63,689 nucleotides of DNA, taken from the NCBI RefSeq assembly GCF_003668875.1, contig NZ_RAWM01000042.1:1-63689 (forward strand), written 5' to 3'. Numbering within the stretch: position 1 is the stretch's first letter; each line of letters opens with the position of its first letter. The notes under the pieces are model-generated. The model was not told the DNA's origin. It worked only from the letters and a program-made list of their open reading frames with translations, and made no database searches. Source of the DNA: Corallococcus interemptor. GTDB taxonomy: Bacteria > Myxococcota > Myxococcia > Myxococcales > Myxococcaceae. The position numbers were made by a program, and so were the translations under genes. Below, piece after piece: positions 7,553-15,147 of this stretch.

Positions 7553-9040
7553 TCAGGGCGCGTGGGCCTGCGTGCTCACGGTCCACGGCGTGCGGGTGGT
7601 GTCCACCCACAGGAGCTGGAGGTCCCAGCTTCCGGGCATGGAGCCCGGCGTGTCGGTGGCGACGGCGAAGACGCGCGTGTCCGCCTTGGGCGTCACGGAG
7701 AAGCTCGTGCGTGGCGCGCGGTTGGCGTCGTTGGACGGCACCACGCCCAGCGTGACGGTTCCCCCGAAGGGCAGCGGCAGGCCGTCCTGCGCGGTGGCGG
7801 AGGCGAAGGGCACGTCGAGGAAGGGCGCGTCCGGCAGCACGCGGCGCTCCGAGCCCAGCGGCCCCACGTCCACGGCGGGCGTGTCCGCCGCGGCGTGCAC
7901 CCAGCGCAGGCGCAGGTTGGAGGGGTCGCTCGCGAAGCGGTCCATGAGCGGCAGCAGCTTGAACGGCGCCGCCGCCGGCCGGGGCGGCGCGAGGTAGCCC
8001 GAGGCGACCATCAGGTAGCGCTCACCTGGGACGAGCGTGGGCGTGGCCGCCGTCACCACCGGAGCGCTCGCGGGACGCTCGGTCCCGGGCGTGGCGGCGA
8101 AGAAGTCCAGCGTGTACGCACCCGGCGGCACCTGGAGCGGCGCGGACAGCGCGCCATAGGTGAGTCCTCCGGACAGCTCCTGGTCGCTGGCGAAGAGGTC
8201 CAGCGCGGGCGCGTCCGGCGACGCGTGCAGCACGTACACCGTCGGGTTCTGCCGGAGGATGGCCAGCGTGCCGTCGCGGCCCGCGGTGAGCAGCGAGAAG
8301 CCGTCGCCCGCGCGCGCGGGGGCGGACATGAGGCCGGTCGCGACGATGAGCGTGTCCGTGCCGGAGCCGGCCGCGGGCACGGTGAAGGACGTCAGCGACC
8401 GGCCGTTCCAGCGCAGGCCCACCTGGAACGCGGCGCCGGAGGGGAGCACCAGCGCCGCTTCTCCGGAGTCCTTGAAGCGCCCAAGCCCCCCCACCTCCAC
8501 GGAGCCGTCATTGCCCAGGTCCACGTCCACCGTGGGCGCGTCCGTGCCGGCGTTGACGATGCGCACGCGCGTCTGGCCGCCGTCGGCGGGAACGGTGTTG
8601 TCGCGCAGGAGCAGCGTGCGCATCGCCGCGTCGGAGTCCGACGAGTCGAAGGCGCCCGCGGCCACCAGCGTCCAGCGCGTCCCGGCCTCCATGTTGATCT
8701 CCCGGGACAGGACGGGCCGCGAGTCCGCCGGCGCGCCCGCGGGCCGCAGCTCCACGGTGACGTAGGCCGCGTCACGCGAGAGGTACGGCGTGGTGGCGCC
8801 ATAGGCCACGGCCCGGGCCACGGGCGTGGCGTTGCCGGCCAGGTAGACGTCCATGGCGGGCGCGCCCGGCGCGGCCTGCACGATGCGCAGCTGCGACTGG
8901 GTGGGCGGCACCAGCACCGGACCGTCCTGGGTCGGAGGCGCTTCGGAGTCCTCCGCCGAGCCGCCTCCGCACGCGGGCGCGAACACCCCCAGCGATGTGA
9001 GCGCGACGACGAGCAGTGTCTTCCCCCGAATCCAGGCCAT
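7553..9040 (-). CDS. DUF4397-domain lipoprotein
   Basis: The 495-residue product begins with a lipoprotein signal peptide (MAWIRGKTLLVVALTSLGVF followed by APAC), then a short Ser/Glu/Pro linker. The rest is a series of similar beta-sandwich segments of about 110 residues marked by phrases such as LRIVQAAPGAPAMDVYLAG, VRIVNAGTDAPTVDVDLG, VYVLHASPDAPALDLFAS and LRWVHAAADTPAVDVGP. The V-x-H-A-x-x-D-x-P-x-x-D-V pattern is that of DUF4397 repeats. It is probably a surface or periplasmic protein of unknown role. The upstream in-frame start at 9148 is not used because it precedes the signal peptide. The gene is divergent from the S9 peptidase. Confidence 0.85.
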   Translation of the reverse strand: MAWIRGKTLLVVALTSLGVFAPACGGGSAEDSEAPPTQDGPVLVPPTQSQLRIVQAAPGAPAMDVYLAGNATPVARAVAYGATTPYLSRDAAYVTVELRPAGAPADSRPVLSREINMEAGTRWTLVAAGAFDSSDSDAAMRTLLLRDNTVPADGGQTRVRIVNAGTDAPTVDVDLGNDGSVEVGGLGRFKDSGEAALVLPSGAAFQVGLRWNGRSLTSFTVPAAGSGTDTLIVATGLMSAPARAGDGFSLLTAGRDGTLAILRQNPTVYVLHASPDAPALDLFASDQELSGGLTYGALSAPLQVPPGAYTLDFFAATPGTERPASAPVVTAATPTLVPGERYLMVASGYLAPPRPAAAPFKLLPLMDRFASDPSNLRLRWVHAAADTPAVDVGPLGSERRVLPDAPFLDVPFASATAQDGLPLPFGGTVTLGVVPSNDANRAPRTSFSVTPKADTRVFAVATDTPGSMPGSWDLQLLWVDTTRTPWTVSTQAHAP

Positions 9041-9165
9041 GTCGAAGTCCCCCTCCTCGGCGGGCCGCGGACGCGGCTCGGCACCGATGTCGACAGGGGT
9101 AAGGGTGGTCATCACCTCCACGCGGGCGAACCCCCACGCGAGGGCCACTGTCCGTCCGCGACGTT

Positions 9166-9179
9166 GTGCACCGGTGCAC
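9166..9179. promoter_or_regulatory. 14-bp perfect palindrome between divergent genes
   Basis: GTGCACCGGTGCAC is its own reverse complement. It lies in the 244-bp space between the DUF4397 lipoprotein start (9040) and the S9 peptidase start (9285). Position and symmetry suggest a binding site for a dimeric regulator affecting one or both genes. No matching regulator is identifiable here, and a chance occurrence in such G+C-rich DNA is possible. Confidence 0.35.
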
Positions 9180-9284
9180 GTCGCAAACGCCGGGCATCAC
9201 CCCCTTCGGCTGTCTCCTGTTCAAAACGCATCAACGCGAGGGAATGCCGGGAAGCACGACGGCGCTGGTAGGGTCGGTGGCACC

Positions 9285-11318
9285 ATGACCCTCGCGTCCC
9301 TTCCGCTCATCGTGTCGCTGCTCACGGCGCAGACGCCCGCGCCCGCGCCCGCGAAGGCGCCCCCCGCGCCCGCCGCAGCGAAGTCGCCGTCCGCCGTCCC
9401 CGGCATCGCTCCCTTGCCCGGCCTGCCCAACCTGTGGGTGAGCGGCGTGCCGCCGGTGCCGCCCGCGCTCTCCCAGCGCGTGCAGCAGTACCTGGAGTCC
9501 CGCTCCGCGCAGCTGTTGGACGTGAGCGCGGACGGGCAGCAGGTGCTCATCTCCACGCGCTTCGCGGACGTCAACCAGCTGCACCTGGTGGAGATGCCGC
9601 TGGGCGCGCGCACGCAGCTCACCTTCACGAAGGAGCCCATCAACCGGGCGCGCTTCCTGCCGGGCAACCCGCAGATCATCTTCTACCTGCAGGACACGGG
9701 CGGCGGAGAGTTCTTCCAGGTGCTCAGGCTGGATCGGCGCACGGGGCGCTCGGAGCTGCTGACGGACGGCAAGAGCCGGCACGAAGAGCTGGTGATGTCC
9801 AAGGACGGGCGCTGGCTCGCGTACGCGGGCACGGGGCGCAACGGCAAGGACACCGACGTGTACGTGGCGCCCACGTCCGACCCCAAGCAGGCGAAGCGCG
9901 TGACGGAAGCGGAAGGGAGCTGGGCGCCGCTGGAGTTCTCCAATGACGGCTCGAAGCTGCTGGTGCGCCAGTACCGCGCGGCGGACGACGCGGACTTGAG
10001 CGTGGTGGACGTGAAGACGAACGCGCGCACGCAGCTGACGCCCAAGGAGGGCAAGGGCAGCGTGGAGTCCGCCGTCTTCACGCCGGACGGGCAGGGCGTG
10101 TACGTGGCCACGGACCGCTACAGCGACTTCGCGGAGGTGTACCGGCTGCCGCTCACGGGAACGCCCCCGGCCGCGCCGCCGTCGCTGACGAAGTCCGTGC
10201 GCTGGAACGTGCAGGACCTGGAGCTGTCCCCGGACGGGCGCAAGCTGGCGGTGGCCGTCAATGAAGAGGGCTTCGGAAAGCTGTACCTGCTGGACACGCG
10301 CACGCAGGCGCTGTCGCCGGTGGAGACGCCGCGCGGGGTGATTGCGCAGGTGCGCTTCCCGTCCAAGCGGTCGGACCGGGTGGCGTTCTCGCTGACGTCG
10401 GCGCGCGTACCGCTGGACGTCTTCACGGTGGACCTGGGCACGAAGAAGACGACGCGCTGGACGCGCTCGGAGGTGGGCGGGTTGGATCCGGAGACGTTCG
10501 TGGAGCCGGAGCTGGTGCGCTATCCGTCCACGGACGGCGTGAAGGTGCCGGCGTTCCTGTACCTGCCGAAGAACGCGAAGGGGAAGGTGCCGGTGGTGGT
10601 GATGTTCCACGGCGGCCCGGAGGGGCAGAGCCAGCCCCTCTTCAGCGCGCAGACGCAGCTGATGGTGACGGAGCTGGGGATGGCGGTGCTCCTGCCCAAC
10701 GTGCGCGGGTCGGAGGGGTACGGCAAGGCGTACCGCGCCATGGATGACGGCGTGAAGCGCGAGGCGAGCCTGGCGGACATCGGGGCCACGCTGGACTTCG
10801 TCGCCTCGCGGCCGGAGCTGGACGCGGCGCGGGTGGGCATCTACGGCGGTTCGTACGGCGGCTACATGACGCTGGTGACGGCGGCGTTCTTCCCGGAGCG
10901 CATCAAGGCGGCGGTGGACGTGGTGGGCATCTCGTCGCTGCCGTCGTTCCTGCAGAACACGCAGGCGTACCGGCGGGATTTGCGGCGCGCGGAGTACGGC
11001 GACGAGCGCGACCCTGCGGTGCGCAAGGTGCAGGAGCGCATCTCGCCGCTGGGGTCGGTGGACAGGATTCGCGCGGCGCTCTTCGTGCAGCAGGGGGCCA
11101 ACGACCCGCGCGTGCCGCAGTCGGAGGCGGAGCAGGTGGTCCAGGCGGTGCGCAAGAAGGGTTCGGACGTCTGGTACCTGCTGGCCACGGATGAGGGGCA
11201 CGGGTTCCAGAAGAAGACCAACCGGGACATGGCCCAGACGACGGCGCTGATGTTCTTCGAAAAGCACCTGCTGGGCCCGGCCGCGGAGCAGGGGAGCGGG
11301 CCGGCGGGCGGCAGGTAG
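9285..11318 (+). CDS. Secreted S9-family prolyl oligopeptidase
   Basis: The 677-residue protein has a signal peptide (MTLASLPLIVSLLTAQ) and an Ala/Pro-rich linker, an N-terminal beta-propeller with TolB-like repeats (about 60-400), and a C-terminal alpha/beta hydrolase. The triad is visible: Ser523 in YGGSYGGYM, Asp607 in QGANDPRVP and His639 in DEGHGF. Together these place it in the S9 (dipeptidyl aminopeptidase/acylaminoacyl peptidase) family, cleaving short peptides after export. The ATG at 9285 is preferred over upstream in-frame starts because it opens the signal peptide. A strong hairpin terminator follows. Confidence 0.92.
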   Translation: MTLASLPLIVSLLTAQTPAPAPAKAPPAPAAAKSPSAVPGIAPLPGLPNLWVSGVPPVPPALSQRVQQYLESRSAQLLDVSADGQQVLISTRFADVNQLHLVEMPLGARTQLTFTKEPINRARFLPGNPQIIFYLQDTGGGEFFQVLRLDRRTGRSELLTDGKSRHEELVMSKDGRWLAYAGTGRNGKDTDVYVAPTSDPKQAKRVTEAEGSWAPLEFSNDGSKLLVRQYRAADDADLSVVDVKTNARTQLTPKEGKGSVESAVFTPDGQGVYVATDRYSDFAEVYRLPLTGTPPAAPPSLTKSVRWNVQDLELSPDGRKLAVAVNEEGFGKLYLLDTRTQALSPVETPRGVIAQVRFPSKRSDRVAFSLTSARVPLDVFTVDLGTKKTTRWTRSEVGGLDPETFVEPELVRYPSTDGVKVPAFLYLPKNAKGKVPVVVMFHGGPEGQSQPLFSAQTQLMVTELGMAVLLPNVRGSEGYGKAYRAMDDGVKREASLADIGATLDFVASRPELDAARVGIYGGSYGGYMTLVTAAFFPERIKAAVDVVGISSLPSFLQNTQAYRRDLRRAEYGDERDPAVRKVQERISPLGSVDRIRAALFVQQGANDPRVPQSEAEQVVQAVRKKGSDVWYLLATDEGHGFQKKTNRDMAQTTALMFFEKHLLGPAAEQGSGPAGGR

Positions 11319-11340
11319 CCCTCGCTTCGGAGGGATTCGG

Positions 11341-11372
11341 ACGCCCCCGGTCTGTCAGCGGACCGGGGGCGT
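11341..11372 (+). terminator. Hairpin terminator after the S9 peptidase gene
   Basis: The arms ACGCCCCCGGTC (11341-11352) and GACCGGGGGCGT (11361-11372) pair perfectly over 12 bp around an eight-base loop, 22 bp after the peptidase stop. Only a short TTACACATT follows instead of a T-run, so termination may be weaker than the stem suggests. It separates the peptidase from the accessory cassette downstream. Confidence 0.7.
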
Positions 11373-11408
11373 TACACATTGTCCATGTCAGCGAGGAGAG
11401 TCCTATCC

Positions 11409-11954
11409 ATGAAGCGCAACAGCCAGTCATTGCGTCGGGGTGTGGGAGTGTTGGCGGTGCTCGCGGGCGTGGGCGGAGCCTGGGCGGCCTCCGAGCACGA
11501 CCAGATGGCCTTCAGCGTCGCGAGGACGCAGTTCAACCTGCGAATCACCCCGGACACCGTGACGGGGCCCGAGTTCCAGGTGTCCCGTCTTCCCGGTGAG
11601 CTGCGAGGCCGCGTGGCGGACGTCCCGGTGGCGCTCAAGCTGGAGGACGAGAAGGTGAAGGGCAACATCGGGACCACGGTGGTGAACCTGGACGTGAAGA
11701 AGGAAGGCGACGCGGTGAAGGCGAAGGGCGGCTTCCACGGGCGTCCCGTCAACCTGACGCTGTCGCCGCGGGAGCTGACGGTGTACGTGCGCGACTGCAC
11801 GTACCGGCTGAAGGCGAAGGAAGAGGGCCGCACCTACGAGGGGAAGCGCAGCTGCGACCGCGCGGCCACGCCGCCCACGGAGATCACGCTGCCGGACGCC
11901 TTCATCGCGGCCACGCCCGCGGAGCAGGCATCGCTGTTGCTCCTGGCGCTGTAG
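11409..11954 (+). CDS. Exported protein of unknown function
   Basis: The 181-residue product starts with MKRNSQSLRRGVGVLAVLAG and a cleavage site near GGAWAASEH, a Sec signal peptide. The mature domain looks like a compact beta-rich fold with a repeated G-x-V-x-x-x-L-x-x pattern and two Cys (in RDCTYRL and KRSCDR) that could form a disulfide. I do not recognise the family. An ATG at 11379 would add ten residues; the inner ATG is preferred because it gives a normal signal peptide. It stands 24 bp upstream of the split toxin gene on the same strand and could be its first operon partner, much as Sit loci carry an accessory gene before the toxin. That role is inference. Confidence 0.6.
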   Translation: MKRNSQSLRRGVGVLAVLAGVGGAWAASEHDQMAFSVARTQFNLRITPDTVTGPEFQVSRLPGELRGRVADVPVALKLEDEKVKGNIGTTVVNLDVKKEGDAVKAKGGFHGRPVNLTLSPRELTVYVRDCTYRLKAKEEGRTYEGKRSCDRAATPPTEITLPDAFIAATPAEQASLLLLAL

Positions 11955-11977
11955 TTTCCCCCCAGGCTCGGGGCGCG

Positions 11978-12658
11978 ATGACGCGTCCCGTTCGCCTGTT
12001 GGGGCTCCTGTGGGGGTGCACGCTCGCCGCGTGCGCGAGCGATGGCGGCTTCGAGCGGCAGTCCTTCGAGCCGGAGGCGGGTGACGACACCCCGGCCGAG
12101 CTCGCGGGTCTTGGCTTTACGCGAGAGGGGGCACTGGAGCGCGCCGCGCCCGTGGGCGGTGAGCGCGCCCGGCAGGCCGAAGCGGCGCGGGTGGTGCGTG
12201 AGCTCTGGGACATCGCAGGGTCGCACGGGGCGCTGGGGGAGGCGTGGACCTTCGACTACCAGGTGCATGGCGGGGCGCTGACGCTGGTGTCCTTCCGGCG
12301 CATGACGCCCGGCCGGGGCGCGGGTGCTTCCGTGGACTGGAGCGCGTTCTCCCGCGAGCTGACGCGGAGTCTGTCCACGATGGTGGGCGTGAAGCCGCGG
12401 CGCCTGCGCTTCACGCTGGAGCGCGGGTCTGAACGCTGGCGCTTCGAACTGGAGACGGCCCGAGGGCCGGTCGCGGTCCACGCGCGAACGATGCCTGAGG
12501 TCATTCCGGGTGCGTCAGGGCCTCAGCTGGCGGATGCGCTGGAGGTGGCGCGACGACTGCTGCCCGCATCCGGTGGTGCAGGCACTGCTGCCCTTCGTGA
12601 ACGCGGTGGGACGCCGCACGGTCGAAGTGGAGCTGGAGGGCCGGCACGTGCGCGGTGA
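11978..12658 (+). CDS. Lipoprotein toxin, N-terminal half (frameshifted; SitA-like)
   Basis: The 226-residue reading starts with a lipoprotein signal (MTRPVRLLGLLWGCTLAAC), followed by a helical/beta region to about residue 195. From LEVARRLLP the frame runs into unrelated Gly/Arg-rich sequence and stops at 12658. The natural continuation (HPVVQALLPFVNAVGRR) is in the next frame from 12567, so skipping one base at 12566 joins this part to the downstream reading into a protein of about 514 residues. The arrangement of lipid anchor, N-terminal domain, C-terminal toxin and following small gene is that of SitA lipoprotein toxins of Myxococcus. As it stands the gene would make only the delivery half. 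Confidence 0.65.
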   Translation: MTRPVRLLGLLWGCTLAACASDGGFERQSFEPEAGDDTPAELAGLGFTREGALERAAPVGGERARQAEAARVVRELWDIAGSHGALGEAWTFDYQVHGGALTLVSFRRMTPGRGAGASVDWSAFSRELTRSLSTMVGVKPRRLRFTLERGSERWRFELETARGPVAVHARTMPEVIPGASGPQLADALEVARRLLPASGGAGTAALRERGGTPHGRSGAGGPARAR

Positions 12659-13523
12659 TGCCGAGCCGCGATGGCGGGTGGTGGCGGCGACGACGCTGGA
12701 GCCCGCCAGGCCTCCCGAGGCGATGGAGGACATCGCCAGGGAGTACCGGGCGATGCAGGAGGACATCCTCCGGCACTGGCGCGAGGAGGTGAAGGACAGT
12801 GCACGCCTGGCGGGCGTGTGGTCCTTCGAGCAGCTCGCGTACTGGTACGTGGGGGGCTTCATCGCGAAGGGCGTGCTCGGGACGCTGGAGGCCGTCGCAC
12901 CCACGGTGGTCTCGGTGTTGGGGAAGGGGGGAGCCAAGGCCGCGCAGTGGTTCCGCACGGTGTTGATCCGCACCCCGCCCGCCGAGCGCGAAGCCCTCCA
13001 GCGGCTCTGGATGAAGGTGGAGGCAGAGGGGCTGATGGCGCTGGAGGCCGGGGAGCAGGCCGAGTTGCGGCACATCCTGGCCCGAGTGGAAAAGGCCCTT
13101 CATGAACCGCTCGACCGGCAGGCGAAGAAGCGGCTCCGGCAATGGGCGCGGCGTGAATACTTCGAGACCGTGAACCCCCGGCTCGCCAAGGAGTTGGGAC
13201 CCCTGCGGATGGAGGAATATGAAATCCACCACCGCATCCCGCTGGAGTATGCGCGCCTGTTCCCGCGCACGGACATCAACCAGGGCACGAACCTGGTCGC
13301 CGTCGAGCGCACGGTGCACCGGAGCATCAACAGGGTCTGGGAGTCCGTGGGGCAACAGGCCCAGCGACTGGACAGCAGGCAGGTGGAAGCGCTCTCCCGG
13401 GTGATCGATCAGCAATATGGTTCGTGGTTCCATCGCATCCACGTTCCAGCGGAATCCGCTTCCGCGCTCGCGACCGCGGAGCAGAATGCGCTTCGTGCGG
13501 TGAAGCAGTTGCTGGAGCGGTGA
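12510..13523 (+). CDS. Toxin C-terminal half, HNH/EndoVII-like (frameshifted)
   Basis: The coherent protein begins near 12567 (HPVVQALLPFVNAVGRRTVE) and runs to 13523; the GTG at 12510 only marks where the frame opens, and the first 19 residues look non-natural. A central helical region (about 70-130, with GGFIAKGVLGTLEAVAPTVV possibly membrane-inserting) leads to a basic C-terminal domain with EIHHRIPLEYARLF and NLVAVERTVHRSINRVW. The H-H-x-I-P-L-E-Y ... N-L-x-x-V-x-x-x-V-H-x-x-I pattern resembles HNH/EndoVII nuclease toxins of polymorphic systems. On its own it lacks the lipoprotein signal needed for export. The pair is either a pseudogene, a sequencing error, or less probably a recoded gene. 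Confidence 0.6.
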   Translation: MRQGLSWRMRWRWRDDCCPHPVVQALLPFVNAVGRRTVEVELEGRHVRGDAEPRWRVVAATTLEPARPPEAMEDIAREYRAMQEDILRHWREEVKDSARLAGVWSFEQLAYWYVGGFIAKGVLGTLEAVAPTVVSVLGKGGAKAAQWFRTVLIRTPPAEREALQRLWMKVEAEGLMALEAGEQAELRHILARVEKALHEPLDRQAKKRLRQWARREYFETVNPRLAKELGPLRMEEYEIHHRIPLEYARLFPRTDINQGTNLVAVERTVHRSINRVWESVGQQAQRLDSRQVEALSRVIDQQYGSWFHRIHVPAESASALATAEQNALRAVKQLLER

Positions 13524-13534
13524 AGGGAGCGCGG

Positions 13535-14167
13535 ATGGAGTCCTCACTCAAGGGGCTTGAGCGGCTGATGGCACGGTGCCGCAAACAGGGGCTGCCGTTG
13601 CGGTTGGGGACCTCCTCCACGGAGGACTCGACGGGCCGGGAGCTGTTCCCGGGACAACCCCTGGATCCGCTGCTCGCGGCCGTCTTCCGACGGGTGGGGG
13701 ACGCGCGGATGGCGGAGCTCGTCCTCCATGCTCCGGAAGGAGCGCATGGGGTGGTGGCCATCAACAAGATGCTCCGGGAGCGTGCCGAAGCTCCCTTCCA
13801 GTCGTGTCTCGTGTTCGGTCAGGTTGCCAGTCTGGCCTATCGGTTCGCGCTCGTGCCCGGACTGGCGGATTCGCGGGGCCTGCAGCCCGTGGTCTTCATC
13901 GATGACCACATTGAGAAGGAAGTCCTCCCGGTCGCATCGAACCTTGACCGTTTCTTCGATGCCTATGCCCGGAGTATTGAAAGCGTCGCGCAGGGAAATG
14001 CGCAGTCGCCGGATGCATGGGATGACATGGACTTTCCTCGCTTCGAACCCGAACGCATCGCGCAGGACACGGCCCTCGTGGAGATGCTGCGCGCGGGCCG
14101 CTTCGACGGGCTCGTGACCCGGGATGAGGAGAGCCAGCGGTGGATGCGGCGGGTGCTCGGCCAGTGA
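13535..14167 (+). CDS. Probable immunity protein for the upstream toxin
   Basis: The 210-residue soluble protein starts at an ATG 11 bp after the toxin stop, behind a GGGAGC ribosome-binding sequence. It has no signal peptide or membrane segment. Its alpha/beta sequence opens with MESSLKGLERLMARCRKQG and includes a Trp-poor, acidic C-terminal part (DAWDDMDFPRFEPER). I do not recognise a named domain. The assignment as immunity protein rests on its position and size directly behind a polymorphic-type toxin, as in sitAI pairs. A cytoplasmic location would suit neutralising a nuclease. An upstream in-frame GTG at 13424 is rejected because it lies inside the toxin gene. Confidence 0.5.
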   Translation: MESSLKGLERLMARCRKQGLPLRLGTSSTEDSTGRELFPGQPLDPLLAAVFRRVGDARMAELVLHAPEGAHGVVAINKMLRERAEAPFQSCLVFGQVASLAYRFALVPGLADSRGLQPVVFIDDHIEKEVLPVASNLDRFFDAYARSIESVAQGNAQSPDAWDDMDFPRFEPERIAQDTALVEMLRAGRFDGLVTRDEESQRWMRRVLGQ

Positions 14168-15147
14168 CTCCGCGCAAGCTCTGCCTCCTCATCGCCTTCG
14201 CCGCGCTCGTGACCGCCGTGGGCACGGGGGTGTGGCTTGCGTGGCCCGGGCCGGACCTCACCGCGCAGGCGGACCTGGCGGACGCCCCCGCGCGACAGGG
14301 GCTCGAACCTCCCGATGTCGTCGTGCTGAGCAACGGCATCCGGCTGTCGAACGTCCCCTCCAACTGCCACGCGGACACCCGGGGCTCCCTCGCCTGCGAG
14401 GACCGCTGTGACGCGGACACCGCGTGCCCCGCGGACAGCGTGTGCGCGCATCACCCGGACTTCGGCTTCCTCACCTGTCAGCCGCTGCACCGCTTCTGCG
14501 ACGACGCAGCGGACTGCACCCTTGCGGACACCTGCCAGCCCGTGGACACCTCCGCGTCAGGCCAGGTCCTCCGGCGCTGCGTGCCCCAGGGAGCGCTGCA
14601 AGCCGGGGACCGCTGCACGGGCTACTCGCGCGAGCCGGAGGGCCGCTGCGCGCCGGGGCTCGTCTGCGTCCATGAGTTCTGCGGCCCGCCGTGCGACGTG
14701 CACGACGCGGACGCCTGCGCCCCCGGCACCGAGTGCGCCCCCAATCCCTACCGCGTCCTCGGCGCCTGCGTCCCCAGCTGCCGCGACCGGGCCTGCCCCG
14801 CCGGCGAACGCTGCGAGACGGACGGCCCGGGCGAGGTCCCCATCTGCCGCCCCTTCGTGGGCCCCGCCTGCCTGGACGCGGAGCCCTGCGCCGCCCATCA
14901 AGACTGCCTGCGCGGCTTCGCCGAATCCACGCTCGAAACCGAGGCCTTCGAGTGCCGCGCCCGCTGCGATGACAAGACGCCGTGCGCCCCGGGCCTCACC
15001 TGCGACGAGACCAGCGGCTACTGCTTCCAGCCCTGCACCCGCGACACCGACTGCGCCGCCCCCGAGCGCTGCCACGTCCTCCACCGCCGCGAATCCCGGC
15101 GGGGCTGCGGCTTCATCGCGGAAGGGCTCCCCGCCTTCCACCGCTAA
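14164..15147 (+). CDS. Cys-rich exported protein of unknown function
   Basis: The GTG at 14164 overlaps the stop of the previous gene (GTGA), so translation is probably coupled. The 327-residue product has a hydrophobic N-terminus (VTPRKLCLLIAFAALVTAVG) serving as signal or anchor. About 30 cysteines follow in repeated blocks such as DADTACPADSVC, CDDAADCTLADTC, CAPGTECAP, CPAGERCET and CAPGLTCDE. This spacing resembles the small disulfide-bonded, EGF- or Dickkopf-like modules common in myxobacterial exported proteins. It should need oxidative folding outside the cytoplasm. It converges on the histidine kinase gene with a four-base tail overlap. Confidence 0.75.
   Translation: MTPRKLCLLIAFAALVTAVGTGVWLAWPGPDLTAQADLADAPARQGLEPPDVVVLSNGIRLSNVPSNCHADTRGSLACEDRCDADTACPADSVCAHHPDFGFLTCQPLHRFCDDAADCTLADTCQPVDTSASGQVLRRCVPQGALQAGDRCTGYSREPEGRCAPGLVCVHEFCGPPCDVHDADACAPGTECAPNPYRVLGACVPSCRDRACPAGERCETDGPGEVPICRPFVGPACLDAEPCAAHQDCLRGFAESTLETEAFECRARCDDKTPCAPGLTCDETSGYCFQPCTRDTDCAAPERCHVLHRRESRRGCGFIAEGLPAFHR

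Noticed and set aside
9231-11267. 678-codon open frame on the minus strand
   Set aside because: Antisense shadow of the S9 peptidase; composition is Arg/His-rich with no motif.
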